Source: Bhargavaea ullalensis (GTDB taxonomy: Bacteria; Bacillota; Bacilli; Bacillales_A; Planococcaceae). From it: a stretch of DNA of 64,000 bases. This document shows positions 35,581 to 43,895 of the stretch, piece after piece. Both the position numbers and the translations under genes were made by a program. How positions within the stretch are numbered: position 1 is the first letter of the stretch; every line of letters starts with the position of its first letter. The stretch lies in assembly GCF_040545425.1 (NCBI RefSeq), contig NZ_JBEPLW010000002.1. One strand, written 5' to 3'. The notes beneath the pieces are model-generated. The model saw nothing but the letters and a program-made list of their open reading frames with translations, ran no database searches and had not been told where the DNA came from.

Positions 35581-36607
35581 GAAAACACGTCCGAAAAAGC
35601 GGATCCGTCAGCCCGAACGGCTGCTTCAGAGGGCGTCGGGACTCATGGGTGAGGGCTATACGTTCCATGATTCAATCCGGATGTTGCTGCCCCATCATCT
35701 CGGTGACCCGGGTCCCGCCCTCCTGCAGCTTGAACGGAACCTGCGCTCCGGCCTCGGCCCGGTCGAAATCCTGGAAGGCGTGGGGTTCAGCCGCACTTCC
35801 CTGATGCCGGTCGGGATCGCCGTGGAGCACGGGAACCTCCCCGAAGCGCTCGGCACGATGGCGGACAAGCTCAGGCGGCGGGGAAAGACGATGGACAAGC
35901 TGAAGAAGGCGACCGTGTATCCGGCGATCCTGTTTGGCTTCATCACGATTTTGTTCATTCTGTTTCGGCTGCTGTTCATGCCGAATATGGAGCGCCTGCT
36001 CGGAAGCCGGGGCGGCGGAGGAGCGGCGCTGGATATTTCCGGCATGCTGCTGAAGTTGCCGGATCTGCTGTTCGGCGCGGTGCTTGCCGCTGTGCTTGCG
36101 GGGCTTCCTGCGTTCTTCTACTGGAAAAAGCAAACGCCGGCTAGGCGGCACCGGCTCCTCCTGTCCGTTCCGCTAGCAGGAAGATGGCAGCGCATGGCCC
36201 ATACGGCCGTGTTTTCAAGGGAAATGGGCACGTTGCTGATCGGCGGAATCTCGCTTCAGCATTCGCTTCGGATCCTGTCGGGACAAGCGCCGGGATCGAT
36301 GCTTGAACACTTGGTCGACCGGGTGGAAAGTGAGGTGGTCCGCGGCAGCCAGCTGCACAAAGCAGTTGGAGTCGCCGGCGGCTTTACGGAAGATTTCTCC
36401 TCATTCATCCGGCACGGCGAAGAAGGAGGACACCTGCCGAGGGAGCTGCTCATCTACGGCGAGCTTCTTGATGAGCAGATTGAGGAGGAGTCGGAGAAGC
36501 TCATTGCGGTGGTCCAGCCGGTCCTGTTTTCGATTTTGGCCGTCTGCATCCTTGGTGCCTACTTGGCGCTGATGCTGCCGGTGTACAGCATGATCGATAT
36601 TCAATGA
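35546..36607 (+). CDS. comGB: Competence pseudopilus membrane protein ComGB
   Basis: 353 residues of the GspF/PilC family, with the tandem T2SSF domains. Membrane helices lie near residues 125-150, 180-200 and 320-350. The start overlaps comGA by 35 bases; TTG 35546 has AAGGAG 7 bases before it and GTG 35549 is an alternative. It forms the platform for the ComGA ATPase. Confidence 0.9.
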   Translation: MVQIRERLRAVRKTRPKKRIRQPERLLQRASGLMGEGYTFHDSIRMLLPHHLGDPGPALLQLERNLRSGLGPVEILEGVGFSRTSLMPVGIAVEHGNLPEALGTMADKLRRRGKTMDKLKKATVYPAILFGFITILFILFRLLFMPNMERLLGSRGGGGAALDISGMLLKLPDLLFGAVLAAVLAGLPAFFYWKKQTPARRHRLLLSVPLAGRWQRMAHTAVFSREMGTLLIGGISLQHSLRILSGQAPGSMLEHLVDRVESEVVRGSQLHKAVGVAGGFTEDFSSFIRHGEEGGHLPRELLIYGELLDEQIEEESEKLIAVVQPVLFSILAVCILGAYLALMLPVYSMIDIQ

Positions 36608-36620
36608 AAGGAGAAAAAAG

Positions 36621-36950
36621 ATGCTGAAAAAACTTATCGGGAGAGAGGACGGCTTCACCCTGATCGAAATGATGATCGTCCTTCTCGTCATTTCCGTGCT
36701 CATCCTCATCGCCATACCGAACGTGATGAAGCGGGCAGAGTCAATCGATGACACCGGGTGTGACGCATTGGTGAAAATGGTGGAAGGCCAGGTCCAGGCC
36801 TATCGTCTGGAACTGAGGAAGAATCCGGCCAGTGCCGCCGAGCTGGTCTCTGCTGACTTCCTCGACGACAATCCGGATGCGCTCACCTGCTCGGACGGCC
36901 GGACGGTGGCGGTGAACAATGGCGACGTCATCATCAACCCGGCGCCGTGA
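36621..36950 (+). CDS. comGC: Major competence pseudopilin ComGC
   Basis: 109 residues. Prepilin site and helix EDGFTLIEMMIVLLVISVLI, cleaved between G and F by a prepilin peptidase. Two cysteines (GCDAL and TCSDG) may form the known disulfide of ComGC. AAAGGAG precedes ATG 36621. Confidence 0.94.
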   Translation: MLKKLIGREDGFTLIEMMIVLLVISVLILIAIPNVMKRAESIDDTGCDALVKMVEGQVQAYRLELRKNPASAAELVSADFLDDNPDALTCSDGRTVAVNNGDVIINPAP

Positions 36951-37377
36951 CGCAGGCTTCACCTTTGCGGAAGTGCTCCTTGTCTTGTTCGTCGTGTCGG
37001 TGATCACGGCCGTGGTGGCGGCAGCCGCGGGCCGCCTGCCCCCTGCGGCCGGCCCCTCGATGTTCTTTGAGGAACAGCTGAAGACCGATATTCAAACCGT
37101 GCAGGCGTACGCACTCGCCAACCGGTCGGAAGGGCGGATTGTCTTCCGCGGGGACAGAAAGGGGTATCAGGGGGCGGGCCCGGGCAAGGTTGTGCTGTTT
37201 GAGCGCGAGTTTCCCGAAGGCATAACGCTGTCCCCGTTCGGCAACACGCTCAAGACTGTGGCATTCAACTCGAACGGCTCCGTCCTTGCGTTCGGCACCG
37301 TCTATTTCAACACCCCCGCCGGCACTCGGACGATGCGGGTGCACATCGGCAAGGGACGTGTCCGGTTTGAAGGATGA
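36919..37377 (+). CDS. comGD: Minor pseudopilin ComGD
   Basis: 152 residues with prepilin motif DAGFTFAEVLLVLFVVSVIT. It overlaps comGC by 32 bases if ATG 36919 is used; the leader before the cleavage site would then be 12 residues, which is normal. Overlaps comGE by 11 bases. Confidence 0.86.
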   Translation: MATSSSTRRRDAGFTFAEVLLVLFVVSVITAVVAAAAGRLPPAAGPSMFFEEQLKTDIQTVQAYALANRSEGRIVFRGDRKGYQGAGPGKVVLFEREFPEGITLSPFGNTLKTVAFNSNGSVLAFGTVYFNTPAGTRTMRVHIGKGRVRFEG

Positions 37378-37669
37378 ACGGGGATATTCCTGGCCCGAGT
37401 CCATGCTGAGCCTGCTCATCGTGTCGATTATCTGGCTCACGCTGGTGCCCGCGGCGGACAAAATGACACTCCGTCTCGATGAACGGAGGCTGGCCGCACA
37501 GGCGGCTGCCGCCGCATCCGATGCAGTGGACGCCCACGTTGCGTACGGGGAACACGAGGGCACCCTGCTGATCGACGGAACCCATTTTGACTGGAGAATG
37601 GAAGGGGAGGGCATCTGTGTGGCATACCGGTCGCTGTCGGGATGGCAGTCGCTCTGCATCGCGCCCTAG
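37367..37669 (+). CDS. comGE: Minor pseudopilin ComGE
   Basis: 100 residues from TTG 37367, with AAGGGA about 9 bases upstream. A short leader LKDERGYSWPES precedes a hydrophobic helix (MLSLLIVSIIWLTLV). The longer open frame from 37286 is the comGD sequence in another phase. Weak similarity is normal for ComGE; the call rests on position and the pilin-like N-terminus. Confidence 0.78.
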   Translation: MKDERGYSWPESMLSLLIVSIIWLTLVPAADKMTLRLDERRLAAQAAAAASDAVDAHVAYGEHEGTLLIDGTHFDWRMEGEGICVAYRSLSGWQSLCIAP

Positions 37670-38105
37670 CAGGGAAGGCGGTTACACGTTCATCGATTCA
37701 CTGCTCCAGCTGACGATCTTTTCGATGTTCTGCCTGTTTTCGCTTGCTTTCCTCACCTGGGCCGGACAGACGGCCGGGAAAATGACGGACGATACGGCCG
37801 TTGAGTGGGAATTGTTCCGGAGGGAACTGATGCCGTATCTGCGCGGCATTGACGACATCCGGGTCCACGCTGGCGGAGAAGGAGTGTCCGTCGGCAAAAG
37901 CGGGACAATCACCGACATCGAGCGTCACGGGGAAGTGATCCGCAAGCGCGTGGACCGGGAAGGGCATGAACAAATGCTGACGGGGGTGGGGCGTGCCCGC
38001 TTCTTTATGGAAGGAAACCGCCAGCTGGTCCTGATTGCCAAATTCAGCAATGGAACCGAAAGGAGGACCACCCATACGCTTGTTTTCAAGGAAGACGGGG
38101 AATGA
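37620..38105 (+). CDS. comGF: Minor pseudopilin ComGF
   Basis: 161 residues from GTG 37620, which follows GGGGAGGG. The pilin-like segment is EGGYTFIDSLLQLTIFSMFC, and the C-terminal part (LFRRELMPYLRGIDDIRV, GNRQLVLIAKFSNG) fits ComGF. Overlaps comGE by 50 bases. Confidence 0.84.
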   Translation, partial: WHTGRCRDGSRSASRPSREGGYTFIDSLLQLTIFSMFCLFSLAFLTWAGQTAGKMTDDTAVEWELFRRELMPYLRGIDDIRVHAGGEGVSVGKSGTITDIERHGEVIRKRVDREGHEQMLTGVGRARFFMEGNRQLVLIAKFSNGTERRTTHTLVFKEDGE

Positions 38106-38406
38106 ACGCGGGGCGTCTTTGCCGGCTGCTCTCCTTCTTCTTCTGCTCGCCTCGGCGTTTATTTTCTCTTCACTTGCCGCTTATGAAAGCCAGTTGCACG
38201 CCTATACGATGTTGGAATCGGCGTCCACTCGTGATACGATAATGAAAATCGAATCGGGTTCACATGAATCGGCTTCACAAGCAGGCAGGTGGGAAGATGA
38301 AGAAAGTGTATCTGATCGGGTACATGGGATCGGGGAAATCGGCGATCGGCAGGAGACTGAGCTACGCGCTGAAGATGCCGTATTACGACATGGACCGGGA
38401 GATTGA
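38050..38406 (+). CDS. comGG: ComGG-like protein, apparently shortened and running into aroK
   Basis: 118 residues from ATG 38050. A pilin-like N-terminus (GNERGASLPAALLLLLL, then FIFSSLAAYESQL) is recognisable, but after about residue 65 the frame reads through the aroK promoter, ribosome-binding site and 110 bases of aroK. That tail is hydrophilic and unlike ComGG. The start is also unclear: AAGGAGG at 38057 points to an ATA or TTG (38080) start rather than ATG 38050. The gene may be truncated by a 3' deletion. Confidence 0.5.
   Translation: MEPKGGPPIRLFSRKTGNERGASLPAALLLLLLASAFIFSSLAAYESQLHAYTMLESASTRDTIMKIESGSHESASQAGRWEDEESVSDRVHGIGEIGDRQETELRAEDAVLRHGPGD
38212..38240 (+). promoter_or_regulatory. 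aroK promoter inside comGG
   Basis: TTGGAA (38212-38217) and TACGAT (38235-38240) are 17 bases apart, 57 bases before the aroK start. Confidence 0.55.
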
Positions 38407-38809
38407 GCGGAAATTGGGCATGAAAATACCTGAGATTTTCGAAACATTCGGCGAAGAGCATTTCCGTGCGCTGGAAACCGAGTTTTTGAAGGAATTCCGG
38501 GATGAATGGTGCATCATTTCAACAGGCGGCGGCACCCCGATCAGGCCGGAGAACCGGGAGATCATGAGAAAGACCGGGCTCGTCCTGTTCCTCAATGCCC
38601 CGTTCCATGAGATCTGGCGCCGGATCAGAACCGATCGCAACCGCCCGATCGTCCAGCGCTCGACCCGCGAGGAACTTCAGAACCTTTACAATGAACGAAA
38701 GAAAATCTACCGCAGGACGGCCCACATCACGGTCAACACGGAAGGCAGGTCGCTCCGGCAGGCGACGGAGTATGCGGCCCGGCAAGTGAGGCGGCTGAAG
38801 GGGAAGTGA
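38297..38809 (+). CDS. aroK: Shikimate kinase
   Basis: 170 residues. P-loop GYMGSGKSAIGRRL, DMDREIE, and STGGGTPIRPENRE are all present, as is the lid arginine region DRNRPIVQR. It phosphorylates shikimate; aroQ for an earlier step of the same pathway is at 49 kb. ATG 38297 follows GGTGGGAAG. Confidence 0.95.
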   Translation: MKKVYLIGYMGSGKSAIGRRLSYALKMPYYDMDREIERKLGMKIPEIFETFGEEHFRALETEFLKEFRDEWCIISTGGGTPIRPENREIMRKTGLVLFLNAPFHEIWRRIRTDRNRPIVQRSTREELQNLYNERKKIYRRTAHITVNTEGRSLRQATEYAARQVRRLKGK

Positions 38810-38991
38810 TTTTGTACCGCCCCCTCTAATCACGAACAATAGGGAAGGAGCGAATAATTTCATTCGTCTATTCAGGTGCCCAGAAAAAAGATTGCGTTTT
38901 CTGCCTGTTCAATGTTAGGATATAGGCAAAGCGGCAGACGCTTTGAAGTAATCCGACAGTTGAATAACAGGGCGCTTTGCGCCGGGCGGAT

Positions 38992-39192
38992 GATTGTACG
39001 GGGAGAGAACGCGATTTTGCGTCGCCGAAGGAGCAAGTAACGGATGTTATGAATCTCTCAGGCAAAAAGACTCGTACAGGACGCATCTCTGGAGAGTGCC
39101 GGGAAAGCCGGCCACCAACGAGGAAAACCGATCAGGAAAACTTTCAGGTGACAGGACAGAGGACCCGTTTCAAGGGGCCTCTGTCTTTTTTA
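38992..39192 (+). promoter_or_regulatory. Tandem glycine riboswitch with terminator
   Basis: Two glycine aptamers follow each other: the first from GGGGAGAGAACG with GCCGAAGGAGCAAGT and ATCTCTCAGGCAAAAAGAC; the second from ACAGGACGCATCTCTGGAGAG to CTTTCAGGTGACAGGACAGAGG. A terminator stem (GACAGAGG / CCTCTGTC plus T-run, 39155-39192) ends the element 23 bases before gcvT. Glycine binding should favour expression of the cleavage operon. Confidence 0.95.
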
Positions 39193-39215
39193 TCTGGAAA
39201 AAGGGGGAAAACTGA

Positions 39216-40322
39216 GTGGCTGAAGAGTTGCTGCGCACCCCGCTGTTTGATCTTTATTCAGCGAACGGGGCGAAAACGATCGATTTTGGAGGATGGGACC
39301 TGCCCGTCCAGTTTTCCGGCATCAAAGCCGAGCATGAAGCGGTCCGGACCCGTGCGGGGCTGTTTGACGTGTCCCATATGGGCGAAGTGATCGTGGAGGG
39401 GCCTGACAGCACCAAGTTCCTTCAGAAGCTCGTTACCAACGATGTGTCCAAGCTCACTGAAGGACGGGCCCAGTACACCGTCATGTGCAATGAAAAGGGC
39501 GGCACGGTGGACGATCTCCTCATCTATAAGATGTCCGGTGACAAGTACTTCGTCGTCGTCAATGCCGCAAACACGGAAAAAGACGTGAACTGGATGAACG
39601 AGCATGCGGAGGGGGACGTCACCATCACCGATGTTTCTCCGGACTATGCACTGCTCGCGCTGCAGGGGCCGAATGCCGAAAGGATTCTGTCGAAGCTGAC
39701 CGACGAGCCGCTTGCTGAGATCAAGTTCTTCCGTTTCAAGGAAGGTGTGGACATCGCCGGCAAAAAAGCCCTCGTTTCCCGCACGGGCTATACGGGCGAG
39801 GACGGATTTGAAATCTATGCGAGTCCGGATTCCGCCCGTGCGCTCTGGAAGGACCTTCTGCAGGCGGGCGAGTCGGATGGGCTGGTTCCCGCCGGCCTCG
39901 GCGCCCGGGACACGCTGCGTTTTGAAGCCGGCCTTCCGCTCTACGGCCAGGAGCTGTCCGACGACATCTCCCCGCTTGAGGCGGGCCTCGGTTTTGTCGT
40001 GAAGCTCGGAAAAGAGGAAGACTTCATCGGCAAGTCCGCGCTTGCCGCACAAAAGGAAGAAGGCATTCCGCGCAAGCTCGTCGGCCTTGAGATGATCGAC
40101 AAGGGAATCCCGCGCACCGGCTATGCGGTGTATCACGGAGAAGAGAAGGTCGGGGAAGTGACGACCGGAACCCAGTCGCCCACACTCGGCAAAAACATCG
40201 GAAATGCACTCATCAAGTCGGAGTTCGCGAATCCCGGTGAAGAAGTGGAAGTTGAAGTGAGGAAGCGCCGCCTGAAGGCCAAAATCGTGGAAACCCCGTT
40301 CTATAAGCGTTCGAAATCCTAA
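39216..40322 (+). CDS. gcvT: Glycine cleavage system T protein (aminomethyltransferase)
   Basis: 368 residues. Landmarks: GLFDVSHMGE, the LTNDV-type VTNDVSKL, YTGEDGFEIY and the C-terminal barrel. It transfers the methylene group from the H protein to THF. GTG 39216 follows AAGGGGGAAAA. First gene of gcvT-gcvPA-gcvPB; gcvH is not in this window. Confidence 0.97.
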   Translation: MAEELLRTPLFDLYSANGAKTIDFGGWDLPVQFSGIKAEHEAVRTRAGLFDVSHMGEVIVEGPDSTKFLQKLVTNDVSKLTEGRAQYTVMCNEKGGTVDDLLIYKMSGDKYFVVVNAANTEKDVNWMNEHAEGDVTITDVSPDYALLALQGPNAERILSKLTDEPLAEIKFFRFKEGVDIAGKKALVSRTGYTGEDGFEIYASPDSARALWKDLLQAGESDGLVPAGLGARDTLRFEAGLPLYGQELSDDISPLEAGLGFVVKLGKEEDFIGKSALAAQKEEGIPRKLVGLEMIDKGIPRTGYAVYHGEEKVGEVTTGTQSPTLGKNIGNALIKSEFANPGEEVEVEVRKRRLKAKIVETPFYKRSKS

Positions 40323-40343
40323 CGAAGAGAGGTCAAGATCATA

Positions 40344-41690
40344 ATGAAGCACCGCTATCTGCCGATGACCGAAACCGACAAAAAGGAAATGCTCGACACG
40401 ATCGGCATTGATTCGATCGATGAACTGTTTGCCGATATTCCTGAAAAAGTGCGCTTTGAGCGCGATTATGACATCAAGCCAGCACTTTCTGAAACCGATC
40501 TGCTGAAAGAGCTGGCCGCCCTTGCAGGCCAAAATGCCGACAGCCGTTCGCATGCCTCGTTCATCGGGGCGGGCGTCTATGACCATTACAAGCCGGTCAT
40601 CGTCGACCATGTCATTTCCCGTTCGGAATTTTACACAGCCTATACGCCTTATCAGCCGGAACTGTCGCAGGGCGAGCTGCAGGCAATTTTCGAGTTCCAG
40701 ACGATGATCTGCGAACTGACCGGAATGGACATCGCCAACTCGTCGATGTACGACGGCGGCACTTCGCTGGCGGAGGCAGGCACGCTTGCCGCGGGACATA
40801 CGCGACGCAAGAAACTTCTGATTTCGGAAGCGGTCCATCCGGAATACCGGGACGTCGTCCGCACCTATGCGGCGGGCCAGTCCGTCGAAGTCGTCGAAGT
40901 CCCGCTCAAGGACGGCAAGACCGATGCGGATGCGCTCGCCTCGATGATCGACGGCGACACGGCGGCCGTTATGGTCCAGTACCCGAACTTCTTCGGCCAG
41001 ATCGAAGACATTGGCCATTTCGCGGATTTAGCCCATGAACAGAAGGCGCTCTTCGTCGTTTCCGCGAATCCGCTCGCACTCGCCGTCCTGACGCCGCCGG
41101 GCAAACTCGGTGCAGACATCACGGTCGGCGATGCGCAGCCGTTCGGCATTCCCGAATCGTTCGGCGGACCGCACTGCGGCTACTTCGCCGTAACCGAGAA
41201 GCTAATGCGGAAAGTGCCGGGCCGCCTCATCGGCGAAACGAACGACGAACAGGGCCGCCGCGGCTATGTTCTCACCCTTCAGGCCCGCGAACAGCACATC
41301 CGCCGGGAAAAGGCGACGTCCAACATCTGCTCGAATCAGGCGCTCAACGCACTTGCCGCTTCCGTCGCCATGACGGCGCTCGGCCGCAACGGCGTGCGGG
41401 AAATGGCGATCCAGAACATTTCAAAGACCCGATACGCCATCGAAGCGTTCAAGGCGGCCGGCTTTGACGTGAAATTCGGCGGCCCGTGCTTCAATGAGTT
41501 CGTCGTGGACTGCAAAGAGCCGGTCGGGGAACTCAACAAGCGTCTGCTCGGCGCCGGCATCATCGGCGGCTACGACCTGGGGCTCATTTATCCCGAGTTC
41601 AAGAACCACGCGCTCCTCGCCGTCACCGAACAGCGGACCAAGGAAGAAATCGATGCACTTGTGCAGGAAATGGAGGCCATCCATGCATAA
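40344..41690 (+). CDS. gcvPA: Glycine dehydrogenase (decarboxylating) subunit 1
   Basis: 448 residues, the N-terminal half of the P protein, lacking the PLP lysine. Landmarks: SFIGAGVYDHYKP, YTPYQPELSQGELQ and SMYDGGTSLAEA. Forms a complex with subunit 2. AGAGAGG lies 12 bases before ATG 40344. Overlaps gcvPB by 8 bases. Confidence 0.97.
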   Translation: MKHRYLPMTETDKKEMLDTIGIDSIDELFADIPEKVRFERDYDIKPALSETDLLKELAALAGQNADSRSHASFIGAGVYDHYKPVIVDHVISRSEFYTAYTPYQPELSQGELQAIFEFQTMICELTGMDIANSSMYDGGTSLAEAGTLAAGHTRRKKLLISEAVHPEYRDVVRTYAAGQSVEVVEVPLKDGKTDADALASMIDGDTAAVMVQYPNFFGQIEDIGHFADLAHEQKALFVVSANPLALAVLTPPGKLGADITVGDAQPFGIPESFGGPHCGYFAVTEKLMRKVPGRLIGETNDEQGRRGYVLTLQAREQHIRREKATSNICSNQALNALAASVAMTALGRNGVREMAIQNISKTRYAIEAFKAAGFDVKFGGPCFNEFVVDCKEPVGELNKRLLGAGIIGGYDLGLIYPEFKNHALLAVTEQRTKEEIDALVQEMEAIHA

Positions 41691-43170
41691 CGAAAATCAG
41701 CCGCTCATTTTTGAAATCAGCAAAGAAGGACGGATCGGATACAGCCTTCCCGAACTGGATGTTCCGGAAGTCGATCTTTCAAGCTTCCTGCCGGAGGGAC
41801 TGCTCCGGGAAGAGCCGGCAGCGCTGCCGGAAGTGTCGGAGCTGGACATCATGCGCCACTACACGGCGCTGTCCAATCGGAACCACGGCATTGATTCCGG
41901 ATTTTATCCGCTCGGATCGTGCACAATGAAATACAATCCGAAAGTGAACGAGGCCGTTGCACGGCTTTCCGGATTCGCGGACATCCATCCGCTCCAGGAC
42001 GAATCGTCGGTGCAGGGCGCGATGGCGCTTATGTATGATCTGCAGGAACATCTGGTGGAAATCACGGGGATGGACGAAGTGACGCTCCAGTCCGCCGCAG
42101 GCGCGCAGGGCGAATGGACGGCGCTTATGATGATCCGTGCCTTCCACGAAGCGAACGGTGACCATCAGCGCACGAAAGTCATCGTTCCGGACACGGCCCA
42201 CGGCACGAACCCGGCATCCGCCGCGGTGGCCGGATTTGACACGGTCACGGTCCAGTCGAATGAAGACGGGCTCGTCGACCTGGAAGACCTGCGGAGAGTG
42301 GCGGGCGAAGACACCGCTGCGCTTATGCTGACGAACCCGAACACGCTCGGCCTGTTTGAAGAGCATATCCTGGAGATGGCCGAAATCATCCACGGCGTCG
42401 GCGGCAAGCTCTACTATGACGGCGCGAATCTGAATGCCGTCATGTCGAAGTCACGTCCGGGGGACATGGGCTTTGACGCCGTCCACCTGAACCTTCACAA
42501 GACGTTCACCGGTCCTCACGGCGGCGGCGGCCCGGGCTCCGGTCCGGTCGGCGTCAAGAAAGAGCTCATTCCTTACCTTCCGAAGCCGGTCCTCGTGAAG
42601 AAGGAAGACCGCTACACATTCGACTACGACCGCCCGCAGTCGATCGGCCGCGTCAAGCCGTTCTACGGCAACTTCGGCATCAACGTGCGTGCGTATGCCT
42701 ACATCCGGTCGATGGGCGCGGAAGGGCTGAAGCTCGTTTCCGAGTATGCGGTCCTGAACGCGAATTACATGCTGCGCCGGCTTGCGCCGTATTTCGATAC
42801 GCCGTATGAGCAGCACTGCAAGCATGAATTTGTCCTGAGCGGCCGCCGCCAGAAAAAACTCGGCGTTCGCACGCTGGACATCGCGAAGCGGCTGCTGGAC
42901 TTCGGCTTCCACCCGCCGACTGTCTACTTCCCGCTCAACGTCGAGGAAGGCATGATGATCGAGCCGACCGAGACGGAGTCGAAGGAAACGCTGGACGCTT
43001 TCATCGACGCCATGATCCAGATTGCCAAGGAAGTCGAGGAAACGCCGGAAATCGTCCAGGAAGCCCCTCACACGACCGTCGTCACCCGACTCGACGAAAC
43101 GAAGGCCGCGCGCAAGCCGGTCCTGAAATACGTCCGGAAAGAAGAATCCGAACCCGTTGCGGTGAACTGA
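41683..43170 (+). CDS. gcvPB: Glycine dehydrogenase (decarboxylating) subunit 2
   Basis: 495 residues. Landmarks: GFYPLGSCTMKYNP, AHGTNPASA and the PLP lysine in NLHKTFTGPHGGGGPG. Decarboxylates glycine and loads the H protein. ATG 41683 follows ATGGAGG inside the gcvPA end; the open frame upstream of it is out-of-phase gcvPA. Confidence 0.97.
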   Translation: MHNENQPLIFEISKEGRIGYSLPELDVPEVDLSSFLPEGLLREEPAALPEVSELDIMRHYTALSNRNHGIDSGFYPLGSCTMKYNPKVNEAVARLSGFADIHPLQDESSVQGAMALMYDLQEHLVEITGMDEVTLQSAAGAQGEWTALMMIRAFHEANGDHQRTKVIVPDTAHGTNPASAAVAGFDTVTVQSNEDGLVDLEDLRRVAGEDTAALMLTNPNTLGLFEEHILEMAEIIHGVGGKLYYDGANLNAVMSKSRPGDMGFDAVHLNLHKTFTGPHGGGGPGSGPVGVKKELIPYLPKPVLVKKEDRYTFDYDRPQSIGRVKPFYGNFGINVRAYAYIRSMGAEGLKLVSEYAVLNANYMLRRLAPYFDTPYEQHCKHEFVLSGRRQKKLGVRTLDIAKRLLDFGFHPPTVYFPLNVEEGMMIEPTETESKETLDAFIDAMIQIAKEVEETPEIVQEAPHTTVVTRLDETKAARKPVLKYVRKEESEPVAVN

Positions 43171-43193
43171 TCACCGGTATGGAAACAACAATA

Positions 43194-43240
43194 GACTGCA
43201 GCCAGAGTGAGCGTCATGCTCCTCTGGCTGCAGTTTTTAC
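43194..43240 (+). terminator. gcv operon terminator
   Basis: ACTGCAGCCAGAG pairs with CTCTGGCTGCAGT around a 14-base loop, then TTTTT. Confidence 0.9.
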
Positions 43241-43301
43241 GTTCCAAGGGGTTTCCGATGCGGCCCCTTGCTCGAATTTGACATGATGAGTGCTAAATGA
43301 G

Positions 43302-43700
43302 GAGTATGAGGCGGGAAATCGGAGTAAGGGGATGGAATCGGAGTATGGGAGACGAAATCGGAGTATGGGATGGAAAATCGGAGTAAGGGAGATGGAATCG
43401 GAGTATGGGACGGAAAATCGGAGTAAGGGGGACGAAATCGGAGTATGGGATGGAAAATCGGAGTAAGGGGGATGGAATCGGAGTATGGGATGGAAAATCG
43501 GAGTAAGGGGGATGGAATCGGAGTATGGGACGGAAAATCGGAGTAAGGGAGACGAAATCGGAGTAAGGGACGGAATTTCGGAGTAAGGGAGACGAAATCG
43601 GAGTATGGGATGGAATTTCGGAGCAAGGGAGATGAAATCGGAGTAAGGGATGGAAAATCGGAGTATGGAAGCCAAATTCGGAGTATGGGTGGCGACGCAC
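43302..43700 (+). repeat. 20-bp tandem repeat array, about 20 units
   Basis: GAGTA recurs at 43302, 43322, 43341 and then every 20 bases to 43681. Units alternate between GAGTATGGGATGGAAAATCG and GAGTAAGGGGGATGGAATCG forms. The period is not a multiple of three, yet the minus strand lacks stops in all frames because the unit has none. No unique spacers, so it is not a CRISPR. The same unit occurs inverted at 54.32-54.54 kb. Confidence 0.95.
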
Positions 43701-43740
43701 GCGGTAAGCGGGCGGATTTTTTTGACTGATGGAGTTCTTG
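43701..43740 (+). repeat. 3' arm fragment of the foldable element
   Basis: GCGGTAAGCGGGCGGAT followed by TTTTTTGACTGATGGA matches the 3' end of the full element at 54.67-54.71 kb. No 5' arm lies upstream; the 20-bp array stands in its place. Confidence 0.7.
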
Positions 43741-43767
43741 GAAATGATCAATGATGCTGTCCGGGAT

Positions 43768-43890
43768 GAGTGGAATCATAAAGGCTGTGAGTGAGCGCGT
43801 TGCGGGGGTGAGTGGAATCATAGACCTCGTGAGTGAGCGCGTTGCCCTGGTGAGTGGAATCATAGAGTTACCGAAGAGAGTGGATTCATG
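43768..43890 (+). repeat. 21-bp alternating repeat array
   Basis: GAGTGGAATCATA (43768, 43810, 43852) alternates with GAGTGAGCGCGTT (43789, 43831), each start 21 bases after the last, with 8-base variable spacers; a degenerate unit follows at 43878. Same array at 54.82 kb and, inverted, at 14.97 kb. Confidence 0.92.
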
Positions 43891-43895
43891 GAGCG

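Noticed and set aside
38977..39390. Plus-strand frames of 73-137 codons upstream of gcvT
   Set aside because: They lie in the glycine riboswitch and its terminator.
39258..41018. 586-codon minus-strand frame
   Set aside because: Antisense shadow of gcvT and gcvPA, which are certain; the product has no recognisable domain.
43302..43700. CRISPR array
   Set aside because: Units follow each other every 20 bases without unique spacers, and no cas genes are near.
43214..43863. Long minus-strand open frames rich in PYSDF/LLRFS repeats
   Set aside because: They are translations of the 20-bp array, open in three frames because the unit has no stop; the period is not a multiple of three and there is no start site.
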